A DNA stretch of 60,652 bases from MGBC131033 sp910585655 (GCA_949502025.1 CATBCG010000088.1:1-60652), one strand, 5' to 3'; positions 24,164-32,656 are shown, counted from the stretch's first letter. Notes: generated from the sequence alone by a model not told the origin. Numbers and translations are program-made.

Positions 24164-24356
24164 AGTTCCGTCTCTTTTATTTAAGTTCCGTCTCTCCATT
24201 TCAAGCCGAGCTATGCTCGGCTTCACCCCCTTAAAGGGGGAGTGAAATTCTGTCGCAAAAAGATGCGCCAGTATTTCCTCCCGGGGGTGCTTCCATTACG
24301 AGACTGTACGAGACTGTTTTTGAGTCCATCAAAGATGGGCTTAGTTCCGTCTCTCT
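24164..24356 (-). ncRNA. Candidate structured intercistronic RNA, element C
   Basis: Enlarged member of the A/B family. CGGAACT occurs three times (24164-24170, 24184-24190, 24343-24349, minus strand), each preceded by GAGA or AGAGA. P4 (24250-24271) is CTG-g-CGC with GCG-a-CAG around 8 nt, the mismatch reversed relative to A and B. P3 pairs GGAG-GAAAT with ATTTC-a-CTCC, P2 pairs CACCCCC with GGGGGTG, and P1 pairs GTCTC with GAGAC. An extra hairpin AGCCGAGC/GCTCGGCT is inserted. It lies between the M32 peptidase and tldD. Confidence 0.6.
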
Positions 24357-24393
24357 ATCTTGGATGGGGGTGTCTGGTTTTGTTTTCTGGTGG

Positions 24394-25896
24394 TTAGTCT
24401 TCCAGTCCATACAGGCGGGTGAATTTTTCTTTTAAATATGCCACGTAGTAATCGGCGTTAAATGGCTCTCCGGTGGTTTCTGTCAGCATTTCATCTGTAT
24501 TTTTAAGCTGTCCGTACTGATGGACATGCTTTCCTAAATAAGCCTTGATTTCTGATAAATCACCTTTTTTCAGGGTGCCTTCAAAGTCGAGTTCCTGCTG
24601 TAGTTTGTGATAGATCTGGGCGGCGATCGCATTGCCCAGGGCGTAGGACGGGAAATAGCCGAAGCTTCCCATCGACCAGTGGACGTCCTGAAGCACGCCT
24701 TCGGCGTCGTTAGACGGGGTAACGCCCAAGTATTCCTCGTATAGCTTATTCCAAAGCTCCGGCAGGTCTGCTACTTCGGCTTTTCCTTCAAAAATCAGCT
24801 TTTCCAGTTCATAGCGAATCATGATATGCAGACAGTAGGTCAGTTCGTCCGCCTCTGTCCGGATTAAGCTTGGCTCTACATGATTGACTGCCTGAACAAA
24901 TTGATCCAGTGGAATATCGGATAGATGCTCCGGGAAAGTTTCTACCAGCTTGCCGTAAATCGGTTCCCAAAATGCCTTGCTGCGACCAATGATATTTTCG
25001 TAAAAACGGGATTGCGATTCGTGCATCCCCATAGATGCGCCGCTGCCTAACGGGGTCTCGCTGATTTCATCCGAAATGCCCTGCTCATAAATGCCATGCC
25101 CGCCTTCGTGTACTGTAGAGAATATCGCATTTTCCAGGTTATGTTCATAATAGTGGTTTGTAAAACGAACGTCGTGATTATGCAGCTCCGTAGTAAACGG
25201 ATGCTCGCTGTCTGCTGTCACACCGCGGTTAAAATCAAAACCGATATACTCTGCCAGGAAATGGTTAAATTCCTTTTGCTTGGCAATATCGTACTGCTGA
25301 TTCATAAAGCTTTTATCTGTCAGTGCGCCTTTTTTGGTAATCTTTTTTAACAATGGAACGATTTCCGCCTTTACCTTGCCGAAAAACGCATCCAGCTTTT
25401 CCATATCCATGCCTTCCTCGTAATCATCCAGCAATACGTCGTAAAGCTTCTGTCCCTCCTTCGCCTGGTAGCCTGCAAACCGCCGGTTGTAGTCGATCAT
25501 CTTTTCTAAGCAAGGAGCAAACAACGCATAATCGCTTTTCTGCTTTGCTTCTGCCCAAATGCTGCCTGCCTGTGCAGACAAAACCGAATATTCCTGATAT
25601 TCCTGCGGCGGAATTTTTTCCATCTGATCATACCTCTTTTGCAGCTTTTCAACAACTTTGGCTTCTATCGCCGTCAAATCCTTTGCATCCTTTAATTCAG
25701 TCAGAATTGCCTTTACCTCGTCGTTCATAATGGTCTGATAAATCTCCATGGAAAGCAATCCCATTACCTTAGAAGTCCGTTCAATAGCACCCTTTGGCGC
25801 CAGCGTCTCATTGTCCCAGCTTAGCAACGTCATTGCCGTTCCCAATGCCTGGCTTTTGTCCAAAAAAGGCTGCAACCGTTCAAATGTCTGATTCAT
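24394..25896 (-). CDS. M32 family carboxypeptidase (Taq-type)
   Basis: 500 aa, full length for the family. TVHEGGHGIYEQG holds the HExxH zinc motif, followed by ETPLGSGASMGMHESQSRFYEN, cited here as GASMGMHESQSR, with the third ligand Glu. The C-terminal HVHQYGQLK is also typical. The enzyme removes C-terminal residues with broad specificity in the cytoplasm. ATG 25896 follows AAGGAGG. It heads a peptidase cluster (M32, TldD, PmbA) and is separated from tldD by RNA element C. Confidence 0.95.
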   Translation of the reverse strand: MNQTFERLQPFLDKSQALGTAMTLLSWDNETLAPKGAIERTSKVMGLLSMEIYQTIMNDEVKAILTELKDAKDLTAIEAKVVEKLQKRYDQMEKIPPQEYQEYSVLSAQAGSIWAEAKQKSDYALFAPCLEKMIDYNRRFAGYQAKEGQKLYDVLLDDYEEGMDMEKLDAFFGKVKAEIVPLLKKITKKGALTDKSFMNQQYDIAKQKEFNHFLAEYIGFDFNRGVTADSEHPFTTELHNHDVRFTNHYYEHNLENAIFSTVHEGGHGIYEQGISDEISETPLGSGASMGMHESQSRFYENIIGRSKAFWEPIYGKLVETFPEHLSDIPLDQFVQAVNHVEPSLIRTEADELTYCLHIMIRYELEKLIFEGKAEVADLPELWNKLYEEYLGVTPSNDAEGVLQDVHWSMGSFGYFPSYALGNAIAAQIYHKLQQELDFEGTLKKGDLSEIKAYLGKHVHQYGQLKNTDEMLTETTGEPFNADYYVAYLKEKFTRLYGLED

Positions 25897-25995
25897 GATA
25901 GTCCTCCTTCTCCAATCACTGTGTTTCCTTCTGACGTTTCCTGCAAAGATTGTTTTAGATGCAAACGCCGAAAGGTCTGTTTATTGTTTCCTATT

Positions 25996-26024
25996 AGTAT
26001 AGCATTTTCCAGAAAAGAACACAA
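25996..26024 (-). promoter_or_regulatory. Probable promoter of the M32 peptidase-tldD-pmbA unit
   Basis: TTGTGT (26019-26024), 17 bp, TATACT (25996-26001) on the minus strand, 100 bp upstream of the peptidase start. Confidence 0.5.
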
Positions 26025-26032
26025 CGTATATT

Positions 26033-26986
26033 TTACACTAACAGCAGCAACGTCCCGCCTACTACTCCTGCCAGACCCACCATCGCGCGTCCAGACAGCT
26101 TTTCCTTTAAAAAAATCCAGGAAAATGCCACTGTAACAACGATGCTCAGCTTGTCAATCGGCGCTACAATACTGGCATTGCCATCCTGCAAAGCACGATA
26201 ATAGCAAAGCCAGGACAGCCCGGTAGCAATCCCGGACAATCCTAAAAACAGCCAGCTTTTCCGATCAATCTGCCGGATTTCTTTCTGTCTGCCCAAGGCA
26301 AATACGATCACCCACGCCATTAAGAGAACGAAAATCGTCCGGATTGCTGTCCCTAAATTAGAATCAATTCCGCTGATACCGATTTTTCCTAAAATAGTCG
26401 TCAGACTTGCAAACACCGCAGAAAGCAGCGCATATAGCAGCCAGGAATTGGCTTTCCAGATTCCTGCCATTTTGTTCGTGTCCCTTCTTTGCTGCTGGCT
26501 GTTTTCCTTTTTCTGAATCATCAGATACGTTCCGACGCCCATAATAATCATGGCAATCACTTTGATCACCGTCAAAGATTCTCCCAGAAAAAGGAACGCT
26601 AACAGCATCGTTAAAATCGTACTACTCTTGTCGATTGGCGCCACTTTATTCACATCGCCTAGCTGCAACGCCTTAAAATAACAAATCCAGGATCCTCCGG
26701 TCGTCAAGCCGGAAAGCATTAAAAACAAAAAAGTTTTGCCTGAAATCTGGGACAGCTCGGAAGAAAGCGCAGCAAAACGCGACGTCGCCACACCTGCGGC
26801 TCCCGGCTCGGCGCCCCCGGCTCCTCCTGCTGTGATCCACGCCATCAGCCAGGCAAATACCAATACTACAATCGTCCTAAGTGCCGTTGCCAAATGGGAA
26901 TCCGTATTACGGATTCCCATTTTTGCCAGAATCGCCGTGATTCCTGCAAATAAAGCAGACAGCAGCGCATATACCAGCCACATCAT
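26033..26986 (-). CDS. EamA/DMT-superfamily transporter
   Basis: 317 aa, ten predicted membrane segments in two repeated EamA halves. The halves are visibly duplicated: ALLSALFAGITAILAKMGI and ALLSAVFASLTTILGKIGI, then VAPIDKSS and VAPIDKLS. Substrate unknown; members export amino acids or metabolites or import sugars. ATG 26986 follows AGGAG; the gene ends just upstream of the M32 promoter. A 31-bp perfect palindrome (26892-26922) lies in the coding region near codons 22-32. Confidence 0.9.
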   Translation of the reverse strand: MMWLVYALLSALFAGITAILAKMGIRNTDSHLATALRTIVVLVFAWLMAWITAGGAGGAEPGAAGVATSRFAALSSELSQISGKTFLFLMLSGLTTGGSWICYFKALQLGDVNKVAPIDKSSTILTMLLAFLFLGESLTVIKVIAMIIMGVGTYLMIQKKENSQQQRRDTNKMAGIWKANSWLLYALLSAVFASLTTILGKIGISGIDSNLGTAIRTIFVLLMAWVIVFALGRQKEIRQIDRKSWLFLGLSGIATGLSWLCYYRALQDGNASIVAPIDKLSIVVTVAFSWIFLKEKLSGRAMVGLAGVVGGTLLLLV

Positions 26987-27031
26987 GTTATCGTTCTCCT
27001 ATTTCCATTCCCTGCTATAAATTTCACGGTT

Positions 27032-29524
27032 CTACTTCCGTAGTTCGACTCCAATCTCCTCAAGAGCCTTTAGAATCTTTTCCATCACCGTATTGACTTC
27101 CTTATCCTCTAAGGTTCGCTCTTTGTTCCGGAAGGTAACGGAATACGCCATGGATTTATAACCGCTCTTAATCTGCGCGCCCTCATAAATATCAAACAGG
27201 TAACAGCTTTCTAACAGCTTTCCGCCTTTTTTACGGAGAATTTCTTCGATCTGCCCGGCGGTAATTTCTTTTTTCATTACCATACTGATATCACGACTCA
27301 TAGCCGGATAACGGGCGATTCCTTCATATTTGATCTCAAAGCTGGCACGCTCTACTACCTGCGGCATATCAATGACTGCGATATAAGCCTTTTCTCCGAT
27401 AGAGTAATTGTCTAATACCTGAGGATGTACCTCGCCCAAATAACCGATCACGGCTCCTTCATATACCAAATTCGCCTGACGTCCCGGATGCAAAAATGGT
27501 TTCCCAGATGCAGCGTCGCAGGTCAGACGGCTTTTTAAGCCTGCCTGCTCCAGAAATTCTTCTACGACTCCTTTCATATCAAAGAAATCACCATCTCCAT
27601 AAAATCCAAGCGTAAACTGAATCCGCTCTTCCGGAAGCTCTGTCAGCGGCAGAGCCTTTGGCAGATAAATATTCGCCAACTCAAACAGACGAACATTTTT
27701 ATTTCTACGATTGTAGTTTGTAGAAAGGGAATTCAAAATTCCGTTTAACGACATCGTACGCATAATACTGTAATCCTCGCCAAGCGGATTTAAAATCGTC
27801 ACTGCCTGACGCATCTCATCTCCTTCCGGAATACAAAGCTTTTCAAATACTTTCGGACTTTCAAACGAATAATTCATTCCTTCGCAGAAGCCGTACTGTT
27901 CTGCTACGTTACGGGCAATTTCCTCTATCCGCAGCTTAAAGGAAAGTCCTCCGGTAGTCGCCTCTCCGGTCGGCAACGTAGTCGGGATATTATCATAGCC
28001 ATAAAAACGGGCGATTTCCTCTGCCAAATCCGCATTTCGCAAAACATCCTGCCGCCAGGTCGGCACCGTTACCAGATTCCCCTCTTCGTTTAGCTCCAGT
28101 TCCAGCCGCCCAAAATACTCTCTTGTCTGTTCCATGGAAATATCCGTTCCCAGCAGGCGATTGCAGGCATCCAAATCAAATTTCACCTGAATCGGCTTTC
28201 TTTCCTCCGGATAAACGTCCACACAGCCCTCTATCACATCGCCGGCATCCAGTTCCTCAATCAACTGGCAAGCGCGGTTCATCGCTTCCATCGCCGTGTT
28301 CGGATCAAGTCCTTTTTCAAATTTGGCAGCTGCATCGGTACGCATCCCCAGCTTTTTCCCGGATAAACGAATGTTTGTCCCGTTAAAGCAAGCTGCCTCA
28401 AAAAGCATCGTCTTTACTTCATCGGTAATTTTGGAATTCTCGCCGCCCATAATACCGGCAATCCCTACCGCCTTTTCCCCATCTCGAATTAATAGCATAG
28501 AGGAATCCAGCTTCCGCTCCTGCCCGTCTAAGGTCTGGAATACTTCACCGTCTTTTGCACGTTCTACAATAATCTTATGCTCACAGCCGTTCGCTCCGTC
28601 TGCCGGATCGCCTGCAATCGTAGAAAGATCATAAGCGTGCATCGGTTGAGAATACTCCTCCATCACATAGTTTGTAATATCCACCAGGTTGTTGATTGGG
28701 CGGATACCGCAGGCAGCCAGCCGACGCTGCATCCACATCGGGGACGGCGCCAGACGGATATTTTTCACAATCCTTGCCACATAACGAGGGCAAAGATCTG
28801 TATCTCTTACTTCTACTTTAATATAGTCAGAAGACTGGTCATCAGAAGCTTTCTTACTCTGATATACCTTGCCTGCCTCAGCTACCTGCGGAGGTACGAA
28901 TTCTTTGCGGAAGGTTGCAGCCGCCTCCCTGGCAATCCCCAGTACGCCAAAACAATCCACTCTGTTCGATGTAATTTCATACTCAAATACCGTATCCCGC
29001 AGCCCCAGAGCGGCTATCGCATCCGAACCCAGCTTTAAATCCGCATATTCCGGTACTTCATTAAAAATATAAATACCTTCTTCCGGAGCCTCCGGATACA
29101 TATCTTTAGAAGATCCAAGCTCTTCAATCGAACACATCATACCGTTTGACTCTATGCCGCGCAGCTTTCCCTTTTTAATCTTAATACCGCCAGGCGTCTT
29201 GCTTCCGTCATGTCCTCCGGCTACCTTGCCGCCGTCTAAAACGACCGGAATCACGGCGCCTTCAAACACGTTCGGCGCTCCGGTTACGATCTGAACCGTC
29301 TCTCCCTCTTCGTTTATCTGTACCTGACAGACTACCAGCTTATCCGCGTCCGGATGACGCTCAATCTTTTCAATTCTGCCTACGATAATCTTGTCCAGAT
29401 CCGCATCCAGACATTCATAGCCCTCTACTTTTGTCCCGGATAAGGTCATCGCATCGGTATATTCCTGCGGTGTCACATCCAAATCCGGCACATATGCTTT
29501 TATCCATGATAATGGTGTATTCAT
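27032..29524 (-). CDS. pheT: Phenylalanine-tRNA ligase beta subunit
   Basis: 830 aa. Starts MNTPLSWIKAYVPDL, continues with a tRNA-binding OB domain (about 40-155; HPDADKLVVCQV), the B3/B4 editing region (KFEKGLDPN marks the motif near 380), the B5 domain, a catalytic-like core and a C-terminal anticodon-binding FDX-ACB domain (RYPAMSRDISMV). Forms the (alpha beta)2 enzyme with PheS. ATG 29524 follows AAGGAG. Co-transcribed with pheS, 121 bp upstream, with a 9-bp hairpin in between. Confidence 0.97.
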   Translation of the reverse strand: MNTPLSWIKAYVPDLDVTPQEYTDAMTLSGTKVEGYECLDADLDKIIVGRIEKIERHPDADKLVVCQVQINEEGETVQIVTGAPNVFEGAVIPVVLDGGKVAGGHDGSKTPGGIKIKKGKLRGIESNGMMCSIEELGSSKDMYPEAPEEGIYIFNEVPEYADLKLGSDAIAALGLRDTVFEYEITSNRVDCFGVLGIAREAAATFRKEFVPPQVAEAGKVYQSKKASDDQSSDYIKVEVRDTDLCPRYVARIVKNIRLAPSPMWMQRRLAACGIRPINNLVDITNYVMEEYSQPMHAYDLSTIAGDPADGANGCEHKIIVERAKDGEVFQTLDGQERKLDSSMLLIRDGEKAVGIAGIMGGENSKITDEVKTMLFEAACFNGTNIRLSGKKLGMRTDAAAKFEKGLDPNTAMEAMNRACQLIEELDAGDVIEGCVDVYPEERKPIQVKFDLDACNRLLGTDISMEQTREYFGRLELELNEEGNLVTVPTWRQDVLRNADLAEEIARFYGYDNIPTTLPTGEATTGGLSFKLRIEEIARNVAEQYGFCEGMNYSFESPKVFEKLCIPEGDEMRQAVTILNPLGEDYSIMRTMSLNGILNSLSTNYNRRNKNVRLFELANIYLPKALPLTELPEERIQFTLGFYGDGDFFDMKGVVEEFLEQAGLKSRLTCDAASGKPFLHPGRQANLVYEGAVIGYLGEVHPQVLDNYSIGEKAYIAVIDMPQVVERASFEIKYEGIARYPAMSRDISMVMKKEITAGQIEEILRKKGGKLLESCYLFDIYEGAQIKSGYKSMAYSVTFRNKERTLEDKEVNTVMEKILKALEEIGVELRK

Positions 29525-29565
29525 CTCTTAAACTCCTTTTATACTGAATTCATAGCTATTTTGTT

Positions 29566-29588
29566 CAAGAACGCCTCCAGCGTTCTTG
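29566..29588 (-). other. Hairpin in the pheS-pheT spacer
   Basis: CAAGAACGC and GCGTTCTTG pair perfectly (9 bp, 5-nt loop). No T tract follows, so it is not a terminator. The same spacer has CGGAACTG (29616-29623), similar to the motif flanking RNA elements A-C; it may be a worn relative. Confidence 0.45.
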
Positions 29589-29645
29589 TGGCGGGTGTCA
29601 TATCCTATCTGATATAACAGTTCCGACAATTTTCCTGACATTTTA

Positions 29646-30665
29646 TTAAAACTGTTTCAGAAAACGAACATCGTTTTCATACAACAAGCGCATATCGTCG
29701 ATTTCATATTTCAGCAGGGCAATCCGTTCCAGACCCACCCCAAAAGCAAAGCCGGAATATTCCTCCGGATCAATCCCACTCATTTCCAGCACCTTCGGAT
29801 GTACCATTCCGCAGCCTAAAATCTCAATCCAGCCGGAACCTTTACAGAACCGGCAGCCTGTTCCGCCGCATTTAAAGCAAGTTACATCCATTTCGGCGCT
29901 TGGCTCGGTAAACGGGAAATGATGCGGACGAAATTTCACTTTTGTTTCTTCGCCAAAGACTTTCTTGGCAAATTCTGCCAAAGTTCCTTTTAAATCTGCA
30001 AACGTAATATTTTTATCAATTACCAATCCTTCAATCTGATGGAACGATGGAGAATGCGTCGCGTCTACTTCGTCGGAACGGAATACACGCCCCGGCGCAA
30101 CAATACGAATCGGCGGCTTCCGCTTTTCCATTACCCGCACCTGAACCGGTGAAGTCTGTGTCCGAAGCACAATCTTTTCGTTGACATAAAAGGTATCCTG
30201 CTCATCCTTAGCCGGATGATTCGCCGGAATGTTTAACGCCTCAAAGTTATAATAATCATATTCGATTTCCGGTCCCTCTACCACTTCATAACCCATCCCG
30301 ACAAAAATTCGCTCTACCTCATCAAGTGCTACGATATTTGGATGGCGATGTCCTCTGACCAGTCTTTTCGCCGGAAGTGTTACGTCGATCGTTTCCCTGG
30401 CGATCTGCTCCTCACGCTTTTTGGCAGCCAGCTCCGCCAGCTTTTCCTCTAACTTCGCTTCAATCGCCGCTCTTGTTTCATTGACAAGCTGCCCGACCTT
30501 TGGTCTCTCCTCCGGAACGACGTCTCTCATTCCTTTTAGCAGCTCCGTCAACTCTCCTTTCTTTCCCAGAATGTTTACTTTTACGGCATTAAGCCTTTCT
30601 ACATCTGTAGATTCCGCTATCTGGGATAACGCCGCAGACATAATACCTTTCAATTTTTCCTTCAT
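29646..30665 (-). CDS. pheS: Phenylalanine-tRNA ligase alpha subunit
   Basis: 339 aa from ATG 30665 (AAAGGTGA 8 nt upstream; a longer reading from 30719 has no ribosome site and starts within the repeat region). N-terminal coiled coil (about 1-85), then class II catalytic core: motif 2 VFRSDEVDATHSPSFHQIEG, and motif 3 FGVGLERIALLKY. A CFKCGGTGCRFCKGSGW insertion has four cysteines. Charges tRNA-Phe. Controlled by the T-box leader at 30776-31077. Confidence 0.97.
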   Translation of the reverse strand: MKEKLKGIMSAALSQIAESTDVERLNAVKVNILGKKGELTELLKGMRDVVPEERPKVGQLVNETRAAIEAKLEEKLAELAAKKREEQIARETIDVTLPAKRLVRGHRHPNIVALDEVERIFVGMGYEVVEGPEIEYDYYNFEALNIPANHPAKDEQDTFYVNEKIVLRTQTSPVQVRVMEKRKPPIRIVAPGRVFRSDEVDATHSPSFHQIEGLVIDKNITFADLKGTLAEFAKKVFGEETKVKFRPHHFPFTEPSAEMDVTCFKCGGTGCRFCKGSGWIEILGCGMVHPKVLEMSGIDPEEYSGFAFGVGLERIALLKYEIDDMRLLYENDVRFLKQF

Positions 30666-30699
30666 CGTCTTCACCTTTCTCTTTTTTCTTTCCCGCAGA

Positions 30700-30780
30700 A
30701 AAACCACGCGAGTGCGCATCCTGCCCGGAGGGCTTTTTGTATCATAGGGAAGTTTGGAGAACTTTCCTATGATACAAAAA
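30700..30780. repeat. Palindromic intergenic repeat, copy 1 (pheS leader)
   Basis: Two modules. GCGAGTGCGCATCC plus the small stem GCCCGGAGGGC (about 30708-30733) is followed by a 47-bp near-perfect palindrome (30734-30780) reading TTTTTGTATCATAGGGAAG outward to CTATGATACAAAAA. Its outer T tract is shared with the pheS T-box terminator. Related copies lie at 38942-39014, 39828-39910 and 42078-42125. Confidence 0.75.
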
Positions 30781-31077
30781 AGCGTCTCCTCCCCGTAGGG
30801 ACGAAACGCTTCTGCTTCCGTGATACCACCCTGATTCCTGTCTGCCGGACTACTGTCCTTTAGCCTACAGGCACTCCTTTCTGCTTAACGCGCAGCTACG
30901 ATACTGCCTACCACTCTGCTTTCCCCTGCGGGACAAAGCTTCAGCTGTATGGCTCTGGTGTGAACGTCAACCATCCCCTGAACCTAAGGAAGCTTTCAGC
31001 CGGTGGCTTCCTCTCTCTGTCGGAATCGGATGGTCTGTGAAGCAATTTGCTTCTGCACCTTCTCTGCCTTTCTCAAT
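30776..31077 (-). promoter_or_regulatory. T-box leader (Phe) of pheST
   Basis: Minus-strand leader with the T-box antiterminator core GGGTGGTATCACGG (30818-30831) followed by a terminator whose arms are AAGCG/CGCTT (30781-30810) with six T residues. Upstream stem I contains GACGTTCACACC, giving a plausible Phe specifier TTC. Uncharged tRNA-Phe binding the bulge would prevent termination and raise pheST expression. Confidence 0.92.
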
Positions 31078-31083
31078 GTCCCT

Positions 31084-31111
31084 ATTTTAGCATAAATTTT
31101 CGGTTTGTCAA
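31084..31111 (-). promoter_or_regulatory. Promoter of the pheST T-box operon
   Basis: TTGACA (31106-31111), 16 bp, TAAAAT (31084-31089) on the minus strand. Confidence 0.75.
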
Positions 31112-31142
31112 GAGGCGGAAAAGAAAGAAATTACTTTATCTG

Positions 31143-31550
31143 CTATGATTCTTCCTTTGTAAAATCAATAAATGGCAAATGATAAGCCGGGTAAGGAGAA
31201 GCGGCTGTGGCACTTGCTACCAGTGGTCTCATATAAGACAGCAACAGTGCCGGAGCATTTTGAGTCAATAGTTTCTCTTGCTGTTCTTCCGAATAACTAT
31301 CATTATCCCATCTAAAATTTGCCCCTTCTGCAATGGAAAGGAAAAATGGGCAATCTGCTGTTTTCTCTCCTAACTCCAAGTTTAATACTACGGATGCACA
31401 ACCAGCTTCTGACGGGTTTCGACTTACTTCAACATGAAACTTTTGCCCTACATAAAACTCTTTTTCTGCTTCTGCCAAAAAATTTTCATTGATTTCAAAG
31501 GTAAACTTTAATAAAATGGGATCCGAAAATCTAAAATTACTCTTATTCAT
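31143..31550 (-). CDS. SecB-like chaperone (third gene of a putative toxin-antitoxin-chaperone module)
   Basis: 135 aa. The C-terminal pattern QNAPALLLSYMRPLVAS, then PYPAYHLPFIDF, matches SecB (NAPxxLFPYxR, then P-hydrophobic-LPPVNF), and the rest is predicted beta-sheet as in SecB. Low-GC Gram-positives normally lack export SecB, so a solitary SecB-like gene suggests the dedicated chaperones of toxin-antitoxin-chaperone loci. Its AGGAG site overlaps the stop of the preceding gene (8-bp spacing). ATG 31550. The gene is AT-rich relative to its neighbours. It may stabilise the 130-residue protein encoded upstream; a general export role is less likely. Confidence 0.72.
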   Translation of the reverse strand: MNKSNFRFSDPILLKFTFEINENFLAEAEKEFYVGQKFHVEVSRNPSEAGCASVVLNLELGEKTADCPFFLSIAEGANFRWDNDSYSEEQQEKLLTQNAPALLLSYMRPLVASATAASPYPAYHLPFIDFTKEES

Positions 31551-31558
31551 TTTTGCTC

Positions 31559-31951
31559 CTATGCTGCAGCAGGAATGTTGTCCAGTTCCATATTATATTC
31601 TGTTTTTTTCTCCTGTTCCATAACAGGCATTATTTTTTCTGGCAGATATTCTCTGCCCTCTGAAAAAATTATAGATATCTGTTCATCTTTCCTGTAATCA
31701 AAAAACTTTTTTTCCATAGTTTCTGCTAAATTTTGTTGTGCTGTTTTTATCTCTTGAATAAATAATAAATCCCAATCAGGAATGTCAATACATGTCCTAT
31801 TTTTTTCTCTTTCTATCTGGCAGCTTTCCTGAAAATCTTCTATGATTTGATTTCTTCTTCTCAGTGCTTCTTCCTTAGAAATTGGCAATCCTTGTAATAT
31901 CTGCAAAGACTGCTCATGGGACAGCACCAGTTCTTTGTTTCTCTCTAACAT
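31559..31951 (-). CDS. Unknown protein, putative antitoxin of the GNAT/SecB-like module
   Basis: 130 aa; I recognise no family. It is highly charged and largely helical in appearance: SKEEALRRRNQIIEDFQES and FIQEIKTAQQNLAETMEKKF are amphipathic. The C-terminal tail ends in YNMELDNIPAAA, short and hydrophobic. No clear ribbon-helix-helix or helix-turn-helix is visible. Position between a GNAT toxin-type gene and a SecB-like gene (14 and 8 bp spacing) argues for an antitoxin whose tail could be the chaperone-addiction segment. ATG 31951 follows AAGGAGG, which overlaps the end of the GNAT gene. The toxin-first order is unusual for GNAT toxins. Confidence 0.6.
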   Translation of the reverse strand: MLERNKELVLSHEQSLQILQGLPISKEEALRRRNQIIEDFQESCQIEREKNRTCIDIPDWDLLFIQEIKTAQQNLAETMEKKFFDYRKDEQISIIFSEGREYLPEKIMPVMEQEKKTEYNMELDNIPAAA

Positions 31952-31965
31952 GTTTCTCTCCTCCT

Positions 31966-32511
31966 TCAGTTGTATAATTGTTTCTCCTGAAGCATATCCA
32001 TAAACATCTCAATTGTTTCTTCCTGGTTCTGTAAATCTTCTTCTCGTATTGCTTGAAATCCATTTTTCAAATACCACTCATATCGTTCTTTTAATGCAGA
32101 TAATACAATCAAACGAACAGGCCAATTATTCTCTATCAGTCTTTTAACCTCTGCAATAATATAGCCCAAAAGCCAGGTTCCTAAACCTCTTCCTTGCAAA
32201 GCCTTATCAATCGCAATGTACCTTATATATATGACTGGTATTTTCCCATTATCACTATTTCCAAAATAATTTTCACTATAATATTCCCGAATTTCTTCCT
32301 GGGTAAACTCACTTAACCATGCTTCTCGAAAGGTTATCATATAATATCCAATTACATTATTTTTATCATCATAAACTTTAAATGCAAAAGCATGTTGGAG
32401 TTGTGTCACAAAATAAGAATCTTCAATCATCCTTTCAATACTACCATTCCCGCAATGAAAGCTCCCCTCCTGAACATCCTCCTGTAATTTTTCGACTATT
32501 ATTTTACCCAT
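31966..32511 (-). CDS. GNAT acetyltransferase, toxin-type (TacT/AtaT-like)
   Basis: 181 aa. The N-terminal SFHCGNGSIERMIE matches the F-x-C-G...L-x-x-hL entry segment typical of GNAT toxins that acetylate aminoacyl-tRNA. The core has VIGYYMIT, the strand YIRYIAID, and the acetyl-CoA loop QGRGLG (106-111), then YEWYLKNGF with a tyrosine near the expected catalytic place. By analogy it would block translation by modifying charged tRNA. ATG 32511 follows AGGGAAG. It has its own promoter (32559-32587) just after the murD2 terminator, with repeats at the transcription start. Acetylation of other substrates cannot be excluded. Confidence 0.75.
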   Translation of the reverse strand: MGKIIVEKLQEDVQEGSFHCGNGSIERMIEDSYFVTQLQHAFAFKVYDDKNNVIGYYMITFREAWLSEFTQEEIREYYSENYFGNSDNGKIPVIYIRYIAIDKALQGRGLGTWLLGYIIAEVKRLIENNWPVRLIVLSALKERYEWYLKNGFQAIREEDLQNQEETIEMFMDMLQEKQLYN

Positions 32512-32534
32512 ATATCTTCCCTATCAAAAACGTT

Positions 32535-32587
32535 TATACTCCCTATACTGATACTTTTATTTTATCTGATTTTTTTTAACTTGTCCA
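32535..32587 (-). promoter_or_regulatory. Promoter and repeated operator of the GNAT module
   Basis: TGGACA (32582-32587), 17 bp, TAAAAT (32559-32564) on the minus strand. Around and after the predicted start lie TATACT (32535-32540), TATACT (32544-32549) and GATACT (32550-32555) on the plus strand, direct repeats suited to autorepression. Confidence 0.6.
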
Positions 32588-32594
32588 GTCTTTT

Positions 32595-32646
32595 AAAAAA
32601 CATCCGGAAGTTATGTTTCGTTTCCATCTCAAAAACTTCCGAATGT
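32595..32646 (-). terminator. Intrinsic terminator of the pepT-murL-murD2 operon
   Basis: A 13-bp stem (ACATTCGGAAGTT with AACTTCCGGATGT, one G-U pair) at 32600-32646 followed by six T residues on the minus strand. Confidence 0.85.
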
Positions 32647-32656
32647 TTCTCTTTCT

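Noticed and set aside
31143..31550. SecB-like gene as a general export chaperone
   Set aside because: Single gene in a toxin-like cassette in a group that normally lacks SecB; a dedicated antitoxin chaperone fits better.
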